Notes: a model not told the origin generated them from the letters alone. A stretch of 64,000 bases of DNA from Mediterraneibacter massiliensis (GCF_001487105.1 NZ_LN913001.1:583353-647352); one strand, 5' to 3'. Shown: positions 53,409 to 63,058, counted from the first letter of the stretch. A program made the numbers and translations.

Positions 53409-54668
53409 ATGGATGACAAAACATGGTGGGAGGTATTTGAAAAAGAGCGCAAAGAAAAGAAAATACAGGTAAAAAAATTGTGCTTGCTGACCGGAATTAC
53501 AGAAGGGCGTTACCGTCAATTAAGACTAGAAGGTAAAATTGCACCAGATTTACAAGACAATTTAGAAAAATGGCTGGACTGCCTATCGGATGAAAATCCA
53601 CTGGAACTTTTGATTGATTACATACGTTTGCGTTTTGACAAGGAATTGCTGACAATGGAGTACATTGCGGAAAAGTTAATTGGTGTCCCCTGGGAAATGT
53701 GGGGCAGAGATGAAAGTCAGCAGTTTAATTATGAAATCGTTTATACATTCGGAAATATCCGGCTTTGTACTTCCGCTTCGGAAGAATTAGGATTTTTACT
53801 GGAAATGGGCGGACAGGCGTGCAGACAGCTAGAAATGTACATGGAAGCGTCCGGTCGCACTTGGATAAATTTTTTCAGTAAAGCTTACAGCATGGACGCG
53901 CATTTCAAACGGATAGATTTTGCGATTGATGATTTCTACGGCATGCTGGATATAGACATTTTAAACAAGGCTTTAGAAGAAGATAACGTAATTACAGAAT
54001 TTAGGAGTAAATCGCTTGTATCAAGCGGAGAACTCCGCCAGGAAAAAGATTTGATGGGGCGTACTCTTTATATGGGACGTCGAAAAAGTAAAGTATATTT
54101 TTGCATTTACGAAAAAGATTATGAACAGTATGTAAAACAGGGAATCCCGATAGAAAACACGCCTGTAAAGGTGCGGTTTGAATTACGGCTTGCAGATAAA
54201 CGGGCGGAAAAAGCGGTGGAACAGTTGCTTCAAAAGTATACAGATGGAGAGGAAGAGTATATAGAGGCGGTTATATTCGGAATTATAAACAAGTATGCAA
54301 CGTTTTTAGTGCCAGAGAAAGGAAAGAAAAAAAGAGAACGGGATGCCTTGCCTATGTGGGAATATTTTGTAACGACGTATGGCTGGCGTAATCCTATCCG
54401 CTTGGCAGTCCGCCCGGAACCGTTTAATGAACTGCGGTCATTAAATGCATTTTCTAAACAGTGGGCTCCTACTGTAAAAGCGTTTATGATACGAGACAAA
54501 AAAGAAAATACAAAGTGTATAAGCCACATTTTGGAATGTGCAGAACCCCGGAAGCAGGTTTTAAAGGTACTCGGATATGACAAGGCAATAGCTGAAAAAT
54601 TAAATATTAAATTCAACCGTTCCGGTAAAATCTGGTACGGAGAAAGTGAGGAAGAAAATGGAAAATAA
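53409..54668 (+). CDS. mobT: MobT relaxase (Rep_trans family)
   Basis: This 419-residue protein has an N-terminal helix-turn-helix (about 15-55) and the replication-initiation-factor domain (about 75-330), including RIDFAIDDFYG and the VYFCIYEKDYEQYVK region, which holds the likely catalytic Tyr. It nicks oriT and is the Tn916 Orf20/ICEBs1 NicK equivalent. ATG 53409 has AGGAGAAAGG upstream; the ORF opened at 53376 has no site. The stop overlaps the next gene by 11 bases. Confidence 0.92.
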   Translation: MDDKTWWEVFEKERKEKKIQVKKLCLLTGITEGRYRQLRLEGKIAPDLQDNLEKWLDCLSDENPLELLIDYIRLRFDKELLTMEYIAEKLIGVPWEMWGRDESQQFNYEIVYTFGNIRLCTSASEELGFLLEMGGQACRQLEMYMEASGRTWINFFSKAYSMDAHFKRIDFAIDDFYGMLDIDILNKALEEDNVITEFRSKSLVSSGELRQEKDLMGRTLYMGRRKSKVYFCIYEKDYEQYVKQGIPIENTPVKVRFELRLADKRAEKAVEQLLQKYTDGEEEYIEAVIFGIINKYATFLVPEKGKKKRERDALPMWEYFVTTYGWRNPIRLAVRPEPFNELRSLNAFSKQWAPTVKAFMIRDKKENTKCISHILECAEPRKQVLKVLGYDKAIAEKLNIKFNRSGKIWYGESEEENGK

Positions 54669-55011
54669 AAGAGCAAAAGCATGGGTGGCAAAAACATTTA
54701 AGAGCGTAAAGGAGAAGGGATACTTTAAACTGGCGGCAGTACATTTGATGATGTTGACGTTTTTGTGTGCGTCTTTGATTGTAAATGCGGCAGGCAATCC
54801 GGCTGAAAATATTCGGCAGATTGGAATTAGCTGGATAGAGCCGATTTTTTACGTTGCAATTGCGGCTTTCGGGGTTTACTTGTTTGTAAAGCGGAAGTTT
54901 TCAGAGCTGATTATAACCGCAGTGCTGGCGGTAATTGCTGCGGTGTTAATCTTCAATACAGAAACCTTCGTAGCGTTCTTAGAAGGCTTAGGCGTATCCA
55001 TTATTCAGTAA
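54658..55011 (+). CDS. TcpD-like small membrane protein
   Basis: This 117-residue protein has three hydrophobic segments (about 28-48, 55-75 and 80-105). It is placed between the relaxase and TcpE, as TcpD-type proteins are in FA-type elements. It overlaps the end of mobT. It is probably part of the transfer channel. Confidence 0.7.
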   Translation: MENKRAKAWVAKTFKSVKEKGYFKLAAVHLMMLTFLCASLIVNAAGNPAENIRQIGISWIEPIFYVAIAAFGVYLFVKRKFSELIITAVLAVIAAVLIFNTETFVAFLEGLGVSIIQ

Positions 55012-55019
55012 TAGCTTTA

Positions 55020-55046
55020 GGGGATTGTAAAAGCAGTCCTCTTTTT
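55020..55046 (+). terminator. Attenuator-like hairpin after tcpD-like gene
   Basis: GGGGATTG (55020-55027) and CAGTCCTC (55034-55041, two G-T pairs) with a 6-base loop, followed by TTTTT. It may partly stop transcription before the main transfer genes. Confidence 0.6.
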
Positions 55047-55112
55047 AATTGGAACAAACGAGAAGAATGGAGATGAAAAGATTAATGTATAAAGTCAGAT
55101 ATGGAGAAAAGA

Positions 55113-55265
55113 ATGGATAGTAATTTAATTAGCAGGATAAAAAAATATAGTCCGGTAGCAAAAGAGAAAAAGATACATGTACAGCATTACGGTGTAGAAG
55201 AATATCTTAAAAAGCTGGGTTTAAAAGAAAAATGTGAAAGTGGAAAAAGTAGAGTATTCAAATAA
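55113..55265 (+). CDS. Small basic protein, 50 residues
   Basis: ATG 55113 follows GGAGAAAAG by a good distance and encodes a 50-residue Lys-rich peptide (MDSNLISRIKKYSPVAKEKK, ending SRVFK). No family is recognised. It lies in the gap between the TcpD-like and TcpE genes. It may be a real small ICE gene. Confidence 0.45.
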   Translation: MDSNLISRIKKYSPVAKEKKIHVQHYGVEEYLKKLGLKEKCESGKSRVFK

Positions 55266-55327
55266 AAGGGGAGAAGTATTTATAGGGAAAATGGCATTAT
55301 AAAAAAGAGTAAAGGAGGGAAAAGCAG

Positions 55328-55726
55328 ATGGATAGAATGAAATCCTATACGGGTATTTGGAGCATGAACAAAAGTATGTATATAGGGGAAGGAAACTTCA
55401 CTTTCCGCATCAGTTTTATATTTGCTGGCTTTTTAGCAATTATGGAAATCTTTATGTTTACAGTTGGAGCACATATTCCTTTGTTTATGTTTGATAATCC
55501 GCTTGTTCGCTATGCTGTTATTCCTTTTGGCGTAGCTTATATAATGGACACAAAAAGTTTTGAAGAGCGTAAACCTTATAATCTGCTTCTTGCAATCTTG
55601 ATTTATTTATTTAAAGGGAAGGATACGTTTTTAAGCAGGAAAGGAACTTTTAAAAAGATGAAATACGGTGGAGCAGTTACAGCAGTAAGACGGGGAAATT
55701 CTTTAGAGGAATTGGAATATTTGTAG
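55328..55726 (+). CDS. tcpE: TcpE family transfer membrane protein
   Basis: This 132-residue protein has two close transmembrane segments (about 30-50 and 55-75), followed by the YIMDTKSFEERKPYNLL and GKDTFLSRKGTF regions typical of TcpE. It is a channel component in FA-type elements (Tn916 Orf17). GGAGGG precedes ATG 55328. Confidence 0.87.
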   Translation: MDRMKSYTGIWSMNKSMYIGEGNFTFRISFIFAGFLAIMEIFMFTVGAHIPLFMFDNPLVRYAVIPFGVAYIMDTKSFEERKPYNLLLAILIYLFKGKDTFLSRKGTFKKMKYGGAVTAVRRGNSLEELEYL

Positions 55727-55750
55727 GTAATGTAGGGAGGAAGTGATACA

Positions 55751-58225
55751 GTGCAGGAAAATTTTAGAATTAAATATATAGATGATAATCTGCTGTTTAC
55801 AATAGACGGAGAGGTATGGGCGTATTACCGCATGAGAGATTATAATTACAACTTTATATCCGATTTGGAAAAGAATAAAATCGGCATATCTATGAGGGAA
55901 TTAGTTAGTCAGTGTGGGGCAGAGGATATGCAGCTTTTACAGATTGCAGGTGAATATAGTTTACACGCAATACAAGAGAGATCAAAGAAAGAAATTAGAC
56001 GGCACGGCATGGAAGAACATGCCGCTTTTTTAATTGACGCACAAACGGAAAAGTTATCAGAGCAGTATGGAAAAACACAGGTACAGAATTATTATTATAT
56101 CGGTTTTAAGCTGCGATTGACTGACAGTGGTACAGGGGTTAAAGAATTATTGCGAGATTTTAAGACGGCGGTAAACAGTTTCCGAAAAAATGTAGAAAGT
56201 GAATGGATGGGGGAATATGTAACACTGGATGAAGGCATGGTACAGCAGTATAAAGCGGCGGAACGTCTTTTGTATAGCCGTATTTTAAGAAAGTTTATAT
56301 TTTACCGGATAGACAGTCGGGAATTTGGTTATATCATAGAACATCTAAACGGAAAAGAGGGGGTTCCTTTGGAAGATTATGCCTATTATCTTCCAGAGGA
56401 AACGGACAGTGAAGGGAAACGGAATATCAAAAAGTATGATTTGCTGAAAGTATCAGAGGTACTTATAAAAGAAAAAAGTCGCAGTCTTATATTAGACAGG
56501 GAGGAAGGAACAAAGTATGAAGCTGTATATTGTATCAGCCGTATTATAGATGAACTTCCAGCGATCGGATGTGAGTTGTTCTACCATCAACAGTTTGGGC
56601 TTTCCTTTCCGGTAGATACGTCTTTGCGTGTGCATGTAAAAAGTAATATGCAGGCGTTAAAGGATACAAGGAATAAGCAGAAGGAAATGATTGACCTTGT
56701 AGAAAATGCAGGAAAAAAAGGAATGGAAGCGGATGAAGAGGTTTTAGAAGCGTTCGCAACGGCAAAAGAATTAGAAACAGAATTAAAGCGTACAAAAGGA
56801 AATATGTATCTGATTAGTTATTTGATTCGTTTTACTGCTGAGAGTAAGGATGAGCTGGAAGCGAAGAGCAGTGAACTGAGAGATTTTTATGATAGTTACA
56901 GTATTAAAATATCCCGTGCATTTATGGAACAGCTAAATTGCCATGCAGAAATGATTCCGGGGGGTGTGCAGGCAGTAAAAGATTATGTACAGCATGTAAA
57001 CCTGGTTTTTTTGGGTGGTTTAGGATTTGGGGCAACAACAAAATGGGGTGACGAGTATGGAATTTATATAGGCACGAATGAATTAATAAATAAGCCTGTG
57101 TATTTACGTCCCTGGCTTGCGGCGCAAAAAGTAGAAAGCAAGGTAACAAGTTCTTTAGCATGCAGTTTTACTGGAGAGACAGGTAGTGGGAAATCGGTGG
57201 CTTCTAACTTATTGTTACATTATATTGCTTACTTTGGTGGCAAAATATTGATCTTGGATCCTAAGTCAGAGCGTGGCGCATGGAAAGAATCTTTTCCAGA
57301 GATAGCAGATTTTATTCATGTATTGACTATTGAAAACACAGCGGAAAATATCGGTATATTAGATCCTTTTTTGTTACTGGAAGATAAAGATAAGGGAGCA
57401 GATTTGGCTAAAAATATTCTTTTGTATCTGACAGGCACATCCTTAACCGATAAAAATAGTATTGTGTTAAATGAAGCAGTAAATGACGTAAAACAGACAG
57501 GAAGTCCTTGTATGTTAAAAGTAATTGAATGTTTAAGGGAAAAAGGAACAGATACAGCGGAAGAGCTGGCAGCGCATATCGAAAGTTTTCGGGATTGTTC
57601 CTTTGCGTCACTTATATTTTCAGATGGATATACAGAGAAACATTTTGATATTCAGAATGGAATTAATGTAGTACAAATAGCAGGGCTTACGCTTCCAGTA
57701 AAAGGAAAGAGGAAAGAGGAGTATACAGCAGATGAAATGCTTTCGACTTTGTGTATGCTTTTGATTTCTAAATTTGGATATGAATTCCTTATATCAGATC
57801 GATCTATATTTAAGGTGTTTGGATTGGATGAAGCATGGGCGATTTGTGATTCTAGTTTAGGTGAAACAACAATAAATGAAGCGGTACGTATGGGACGGAG
57901 TATGAATAGCGGGATGTATCTGATGTCACAGGGAATTGATGATTTAGGAACGGAAAATATACGTAACAACATTGGTATGAAATTTGTTTTTCGTATTAAG
58001 GATAGAAAAGAAATAAAAAAAGCATTGGAATATTTGGGTTTAGATTCGGAAAATGAAGATATGTATAAAATTATTTCTGGCTTGGAAGAAGGAGAGTGTT
58101 TGGCTGTAGATATTCGTGGGCGAATCTGTCTTTTAAAGATTGATTTATTATTTAGAGAGTTTATGGAAGGTTTAAGTACTACACCGGAATTTAGGGAAAA
58201 GGAGGAGGTCTATGCGGATAGTTAA
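55751..58225 (+). CDS. tcpF: VirB4-like transfer ATPase (TcpF/ConE)
   Basis: This 824-residue ATPase powers the transfer apparatus. It starts at GTG 55751 behind GGGAGG. Walker A is GETGSGKSVAS (about 475-485) and Walker B lies in FGLDEAWAI (about 690-698). The N-terminal half (about 1-400) is the VirB4 docking domain. It matches Tn916 Orf16 and ICEBs1 ConE. Its 3' end overlaps the next gene by 14 bases. Confidence 0.92.
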   Translation: MQENFRIKYIDDNLLFTIDGEVWAYYRMRDYNYNFISDLEKNKIGISMRELVSQCGAEDMQLLQIAGEYSLHAIQERSKKEIRRHGMEEHAAFLIDAQTEKLSEQYGKTQVQNYYYIGFKLRLTDSGTGVKELLRDFKTAVNSFRKNVESEWMGEYVTLDEGMVQQYKAAERLLYSRILRKFIFYRIDSREFGYIIEHLNGKEGVPLEDYAYYLPEETDSEGKRNIKKYDLLKVSEVLIKEKSRSLILDREEGTKYEAVYCISRIIDELPAIGCELFYHQQFGLSFPVDTSLRVHVKSNMQALKDTRNKQKEMIDLVENAGKKGMEADEEVLEAFATAKELETELKRTKGNMYLISYLIRFTAESKDELEAKSSELRDFYDSYSIKISRAFMEQLNCHAEMIPGGVQAVKDYVQHVNLVFLGGLGFGATTKWGDEYGIYIGTNELINKPVYLRPWLAAQKVESKVTSSLACSFTGETGSGKSVASNLLLHYIAYFGGKILILDPKSERGAWKESFPEIADFIHVLTIENTAENIGILDPFLLLEDKDKGADLAKNILLYLTGTSLTDKNSIVLNEAVNDVKQTGSPCMLKVIECLREKGTDTAEELAAHIESFRDCSFASLIFSDGYTEKHFDIQNGINVVQIAGLTLPVKGKRKEEYTADEMLSTLCMLLISKFGYEFLISDRSIFKVFGLDEAWAICDSSLGETTINEAVRMGRSMNSGMYLMSQGIDDLGTENIRNNIGMKFVFRIKDRKEIKKALEYLGLDSENEDMYKIISGLEEGECLAVDIRGRICLLKIDLLFREFMEGLSTTPEFREKEEVYADS

Positions 58226-60116
58226 ACGACTTAAGACAATGAAGACATGGCAGTTTTTTTTATGTTCTCTTCTGCTTTCTTGTATGCTGGTAGGAATATG
58301 TACATTAACAATACATGCGGCAGGGTTTATGCCAGCAGATTATGGATTGACACCAGAAGATAGACAGCTATATTATAAACGATTTCCGCTGGATCATTAT
58401 CATTTAGATTTTGCTATAAAAAATGAGGATATAGAAGATTCTGTAATGAATAAGCTTTTAACACCTGTTCATTATTCAGTGTTTGCTATGTTACAGTTTT
58501 TTTGGTTATGCGGCATTACAGTAAGTAGATTTGCAGCGTTTTTAATAGGCTATGCTTATAATATGGATATAATAAGCGATATAATTGAAGTTCTTTCAAA
58601 AGGAATTCAAATGCTTTTAGGTTTTGATTCTAGTGGGTTTCTGCGTTCTGGTTTTTTGCCAACGCTCTTGCCGATTACTATTTTATTTTTGGCGGGTTAT
58701 TTGATTTATTTAATTTTTGTGAGTAGGCAGCATACGGAAGCATATAAATTTATTCTAAATTATATTTTAGTATTTATACTTTCCGTTTCCTTTGCAGTAG
58801 GTGCGCCGACATACATAAGTGCAGTGAATGACCTTTCAAAAGAAGTAAGCAGCGGGATACTGGACGCTGGACTGTCTATAGTAGATTTGACTAACGGAAT
58901 AACGGGAAATACAAGTTATGATACAGCAGTGGCAAACGCCGAACCGGACGAAAAAATAGCAGAAATGTTATTTCGTATTACAATCAGAAATCCTTGGTTA
59001 TATTTAGAATTTGGTGATACAGACGAGGAATATTTAGGAGAAGAGAGGGTTTCGGCCTTAGAAGAATTAAGTAAAACAGGAAGGGATGAAAAAGATCGAC
59101 AAGAACTTTTAGATAAAGAATTAGATGAATATGGAAACACATCTATTGTGGCGAATAATGTAATTAATCGATTTGCAGAAGTTGTTGTTGTGACAGTAAT
59201 GAATGTAGCTATATCTGTTTTTGTGATCGCACTTGCCTTACTTTTAATCGTAGCGCAGGTGCTTTTTATATTTTTTGCATTTATGTTGCCGATCTTCTTT
59301 ATTATTTCTATGATACCTGGGAAACAGCATATTTTATTTAATGCACTTGTACGTACATTTACGTTTTTGATTTTGAAGATTGGAATTAGTCTTGTGCTTG
59401 CGATTGCATTTAGTATATCGCAGATACTGTTTATTTATACAATGGAAGAATCAATTCTTGTTGTAGGAATATTACAGATCCTTTGTTTTTATGGAGTTTA
59501 TAGATCACTTGGCAGTATCTTTTCTATGATTGGTGGCGATAAACCAATTCGGGAAGCGGCAGAGAAAAAGCAGCAAGTAAAGGAAAAAGGAAGATATGTT
59601 GTTCGTAATGCTAAAAATACAGCTAGGAAAGTAAAGGCAGGTGTAGTAAGAGTGGTTGCAGGAGTTGGGACAGCAGGCGCAACGGAAGCAACAGGTACGG
59701 GCAAAGGAGTTTCGGATTGGGCGGATAAGAAGAGTAAAAAGGATATGGAGAAAGCGTATAGGAAATCTGCGAAGGAAAGAAAGCGATCAGATTTATATGC
59801 AACGGAAGGAAGCGTGCGTGCAGAAGATCGGGTAAAATCAAACATACAACAAGTCAAGGAAAAAGTTAAAGCAAATAAAAAAGAAAACAGCAAAGAAAAA
59901 ACTTATGATTCCTATCGAGATATGAAAAAGAAAGAGAATATAGTCCAAAAGCGTGATAGCGTGTCAGATGATCTGAAAGTTGATATAAATCGGGCAGGTA
60001 TGCAGAATATGAAACAGGAAAAAAATAGTATTTTAGAAACGCAAGAAGCTGTGTCATATGGACGTGAAAAAGAAAATGTATCTGTATCCGGTAAAACAGG
60101 GGGAAATAGCAAATGA
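58212..60116 (+). CDS. VirB6-like membrane channel protein (CD3337/EF1877 type)
   Basis: This 634-residue protein has a signal-like helix at the N-terminus, about seven transmembrane helices (to about residue 440) and a charged cytoplasmic tail rich in Lys, Glu and Ser (about 445-634). It matches the CD3337/EF1877 mobilome family, equivalent to Tn916 Orf15 and ICEBs1 ConG. AGGAGG lies before ATG 58212, inside tcpF. It ends in an ATGA overlap with the hydrolase gene. Confidence 0.87.
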   Translation: MRIVKRLKTMKTWQFFLCSLLLSCMLVGICTLTIHAAGFMPADYGLTPEDRQLYYKRFPLDHYHLDFAIKNEDIEDSVMNKLLTPVHYSVFAMLQFFWLCGITVSRFAAFLIGYAYNMDIISDIIEVLSKGIQMLLGFDSSGFLRSGFLPTLLPITILFLAGYLIYLIFVSRQHTEAYKFILNYILVFILSVSFAVGAPTYISAVNDLSKEVSSGILDAGLSIVDLTNGITGNTSYDTAVANAEPDEKIAEMLFRITIRNPWLYLEFGDTDEEYLGEERVSALEELSKTGRDEKDRQELLDKELDEYGNTSIVANNVINRFAEVVVVTVMNVAISVFVIALALLLIVAQVLFIFFAFMLPIFFIISMIPGKQHILFNALVRTFTFLILKIGISLVLAIAFSISQILFIYTMEESILVVGILQILCFYGVYRSLGSIFSMIGGDKPIREAAEKKQQVKEKGRYVVRNAKNTARKVKAGVVRVVAGVGTAGATEATGTGKGVSDWADKKSKKDMEKAYRKSAKERKRSDLYATEGSVRAEDRVKSNIQQVKEKVKANKKENSKEKTYDSYRDMKKKENIVQKRDSVSDDLKVDINRAGMQNMKQEKNSILETQEAVSYGREKENVSVSGKTGGNSK

Positions 60117-61177
60117 AGAAGGTTATAAAGATAGCGGCGGTATTTTGTCTAATACCTTTTTTTATGTTTTTGTTCATCCTTTCTGCGGTATCTGGTACAG
60201 GAACACAGAAAGAAATAAACGGCAGTGGCGGTTTTAATCGTGGTACAGGACAGGCATTAGTAGAGACTGCCTTAAGAGAGGATGGCACTGTGAGTGGGGA
60301 AAAATACTGGAATTTTTCTTACCCCAGTATGCCTTACATAGATGGAAGTGCCACGCCCTGGTGTGGAGCATTTGTGAACTGGTGCGCAAATGAAATAGGT
60401 GTATACCCGGATATTATTCCACATACAGGCTTATGTACTGCCGGAATGGACTGGTTTAGAAGTCGGGGGCAGTGGGAATCAGTTTCTTATACTCCGCAGG
60501 CGGGAGATATTGTGTATTTTGATTTTGACGGGGACGGTATAACAGAGCACGTAGGAATTGTGCAGTTTGCGGAAGGGGATAATATTATTACGGTAGAAGG
60601 AAATACAGATGGGACAGGAAGCACAACAGGAAATGCCGTAGCACAAAAGGTTAGGAATAAATCTGCTGTACTCGGTTATGGGCTTCCGGCATATCCTCGG
60701 ATAAGCCCTGATCTGGAAGGAGATACTGTAGAAGAACAAGTATATAATTATTTCCGCACGCTTGGATATTCAAAAGAAGCAACATGCGGAATAATTGCAA
60801 ATATGAAAGCAGAAAGCGGAGTAAATTCGACAAGCATACAGGGCGGTGGTGCAGGTCCGGCGGCAGGAATCTGTCAATGGGAAAATTATAATACGCAATC
60901 TGGGAGGTGGCTGTCCTTATATGAACGTGCAAAGTCAGAAGGAAAGGATTGGACGGATTTAAAAGTACAGTTAGATTTTCTTGTGTGGGAATTAGAAGGC
61001 GGAGACGCTACAACAAAGTATTTGATGGATACAAACTATGGAGGGTTAGAAGCATTTCGTAATACACAGAGTGTATCAATGGCAACGGAAGCGTTTGAAA
61101 AATGTTTTGAGCGTGCAGGAATTCCTAACATGGAAGTAAGGCTACAGTATGCATATGAATATATGGGGATGTTTTAA
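60113..61177 (+). CDS. CHAP plus phage-lysozyme cell-wall hydrolase
   Basis: This 354-residue protein has a membrane/signal helix (1-27). A CHAP amidase/peptidase domain follows (about 45-190), with catalytic C84 (TPWCGAFVNW) and H146 (TEHVGIVQ). A phage-tail lysozyme domain (about 210-350, YFRTLGYSKEATCGIIANM, with Glu in KAESG) ends the protein. It opens peptidoglycan for the transfer channel, like Tn916 Orf14 and CwlT. In CwlT the muramidase comes first and an NlpC/P60 domain second; here the order is peptidase first and a CHAP domain replaces NlpC/P60. Confidence 0.87.
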   Translation: MKKVIKIAAVFCLIPFFMFLFILSAVSGTGTQKEINGSGGFNRGTGQALVETALREDGTVSGEKYWNFSYPSMPYIDGSATPWCGAFVNWCANEIGVYPDIIPHTGLCTAGMDWFRSRGQWESVSYTPQAGDIVYFDFDGDGITEHVGIVQFAEGDNIITVEGNTDGTGSTTGNAVAQKVRNKSAVLGYGLPAYPRISPDLEGDTVEEQVYNYFRTLGYSKEATCGIIANMKAESGVNSTSIQGGGAGPAAGICQWENYNTQSGRWLSLYERAKSEGKDWTDLKVQLDFLVWELEGGDATTKYLMDTNYGGLEAFRNTQSVSMATEAFEKCFERAGIPNMEVRLQYAYEYMGMF

Positions 61178-61211
61178 GATAGTAGAATGTTAAATGTCAG
61201 AAAGGGAAAAT

Positions 61212-61985
61212 ATGAGTAAGAAAAAGATAATTGGAATTATTTTGTTTGTTGTGTTGTTTGTAGGAATGGGCGTTTTCTCATTTTTCAGAAATGGTGAAAG
61301 GCAGGAAGCAAAGCAGAATGAGAAGAAAGAAGAAACAAAAGAAACGGTAAAAGAAGAGAAAAAAGAAGATAGGATTACATATGAAAATCTGGAAGGGCTT
61401 TTTTTCTTAAATGAGGATGGGACGGAAGTCTTTAAAAATACCTTTGAAGGATGGCTAGAAAATGAAGGAATAAAAGTATCTTTTGTACAGGTATCTGGAC
61501 AGATAATAACGAAGGACAATGTGGAAATACAGGACGCTACTTATACATTTTATCTTATTTGTGATAATGGAAAATATTCTGTAGAGTGTGTTTATCAGTC
61601 TGGCACATATACATTTAAGTTTGTTGAAGCAGTCCCGTTGCAGGAACTTGAAATGCGTCCAACAGAACAGACGCAAACAGAGCAGAAAAAAGAGGTAGAA
61701 GAGATACAGAAGAATTATAAAGGAACGCCGGAGGGTGAGGATTTAGGAAGTGTGGTTATTCTCAATATGGATAGCTTGCCGCAGGGGGTGGAAGAAGAAA
61801 AGCTGCTTACAGATATGACAGCATTTTTAGAAGAACAGGAAGAGTACAGGCGAGAAGTATATTTTAAGGAAGAGACAGAAGAAGGGTATTATTTTTCTTT
61901 TAAGAATAAGCGGCAGGATGAAAGAGGATTATTTGTTACAGAAAAAGACGGTGGTTATGGAGTTAAGTTAGTGAAAGGAAGATAA
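61212..61985 (+). CDS. Unknown ICE membrane-anchored protein
   Basis: This 257-residue protein has a transmembrane anchor (IIGIILFVVLFVGMGVF, about 6-22), a Lys/Glu-rich stalk (about 28-52) and an extracellular beta-rich part (ITYENLEGLFFLNEDG to VSGQIITKDNVEIQ). ATG 61212 has AAAGGG upstream; an earlier in-frame ATG at 61194 lacks a site. It sits between the hydrolase and TcpC and is likely an extra channel component. No family is recognised. Confidence 0.62.
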   Translation: MSKKKIIGIILFVVLFVGMGVFSFFRNGERQEAKQNEKKEETKETVKEEKKEDRITYENLEGLFFLNEDGTEVFKNTFEGWLENEGIKVSFVQVSGQIITKDNVEIQDATYTFYLICDNGKYSVECVYQSGTYTFKFVEAVPLQELEMRPTEQTQTEQKKEVEEIQKNYKGTPEGEDLGSVVILNMDSLPQGVEEEKLLTDMTAFLEEQEEYRREVYFKEETEEGYYFSFKNKRQDERGLFVTEKDGGYGVKLVKGR

Positions 61986-61988
61986 GGC

Positions 61989-62894
61989 ATGAGGAAAAAA
62001 GAAGAAAAAGAGAGAAAAATTAAAAAAGTAAGAGTAAAAAGCTATGGTCTGCACAGAGGGCGTGTCATTATTTTATGGTTACTCTTTATCGGAGCGTTTG
62101 TTTTTGCGATTTATAAGAATTTTACAGGGATAGACAAGCATACGATACATGAAAAAGAAGTAATACAGGAAAAAGTGACAGATACAACAGGAATAGAAAA
62201 GTTCGCACGTAATTTTGCCGGATATTATTTTTCATGGGATACAAAAGAAGCGACTGCTTTAAAGGAGCGTTCAGATAATTTAAGTAAATATATGTCGAAA
62301 GATATTTACGAATATTCGCAGTCTATGCTAAACAATACAAAGAATATGTCGGAAGTGACCGGAATGGATGTATGGAAAGTAGAGGATATGGGAAATGGTG
62401 AATACAGAGTGTATATGGACGTAGTGCAGAAAATCACAGGGGAAAGCGGAACAAAGGAAGCAGGGCAAAGCTGCCAGATGGATATATATAAAGAAAAAGA
62501 TGGTTCTATGATTGTAGTAACACTTCCTACACTTGCACAGGAGACAGGGTTTTCTGATTATAGACCGGAGAAAAAAGAAACAGTCAGAGACTTGGATAAT
62601 AAAACAGAGGAAGAGATAAAAGGCTTTCTGGAAGATTTTTTTAAGGTATATCCAGTCTCGGCAGAAACGGAATTGAAATATTATGCGGAGCCGGGGACAG
62701 TAGCGGTTATCAATAAAGAAGGGATTACATATAAGAGTATAGATGATATGACAGTTACGGAGTATAAAGATAATACAGCAAAGGTAAGCGTAAAAGTGAC
62801 ATATCTGTTAAACTCCACACAGGCAGCACAGACGCAGCAGTATGATTTGGCGATCAAAAAAACAGATAACTGGAAGATAATAGAAGTAAGATAA
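61989..62894 (+). CDS. tcpC: Transfer protein TcpC (ConB/Orf13-like)
   Basis: This 301-residue protein has an N-terminal basic region and one transmembrane helix (VIILWLLFIGAFVFAIYKN, about 26-44). Two NTF2-like domains of the TcpC family follow (about 70-180 and 205-300). It is a bitopic channel component like Tn916 Orf13 and ICEBs1 ConB. It starts 3 bases after the previous gene. Confidence 0.87.
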   Translation: MRKKEEKERKIKKVRVKSYGLHRGRVIILWLLFIGAFVFAIYKNFTGIDKHTIHEKEVIQEKVTDTTGIEKFARNFAGYYFSWDTKEATALKERSDNLSKYMSKDIYEYSQSMLNNTKNMSEVTGMDVWKVEDMGNGEYRVYMDVVQKITGESGTKEAGQSCQMDIYKEKDGSMIVVTLPTLAQETGFSDYRPEKKETVRDLDNKTEEEIKGFLEDFFKVYPVSAETELKYYAEPGTVAVINKEGITYKSIDDMTVTEYKDNTAKVSVKVTYLLNSTQAAQTQQYDLAIKKTDNWKIIEVR

Positions 62895-62896
62895 TG

Positions 62897-62952
62897 GCAA
62901 ACAAATGGAAGAAAGAGTGTTAGTGAAGAGTGGTCTTTCTGTAATGCGTTAG
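62897..62952 (+). other. Repeated structured element, copy 3
   Basis: The core GTGTTAGTGAAGAGTGG (62917-62933) is enclosed by AGAAAGA (62910-62916) and TCTTTCT (62934-62940), a perfect 7-bp stem different in sequence from the other copies, and followed by ATGCGTTAG. It begins 3 bases after the tcpC stop. Confidence 0.6.
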
Positions 62953-62975
62953 AAGGGAAAAGCAGGTCTACATTT

Positions 62976-63033
62976 ACTTTATCATGTGTAATTTTTTGGT
63001 GTTTGCTTAAAAGCATGAAGTATATGATAAAGT
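62976..63033 (+). other. 10-bp inverted repeat in the leader of the 63059 gene
   Basis: ACTTTATCAT (62976-62985) and ATGATAAAGT (63024-63033) are perfectly complementary with a 38-base spacer, ending about 10 bases before the ribosome binding site. It may be an operator or a leader structure. Confidence 0.45.
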
Positions 63034-63058
63034 TTAAACTATGGAGGATGAAAAACAA

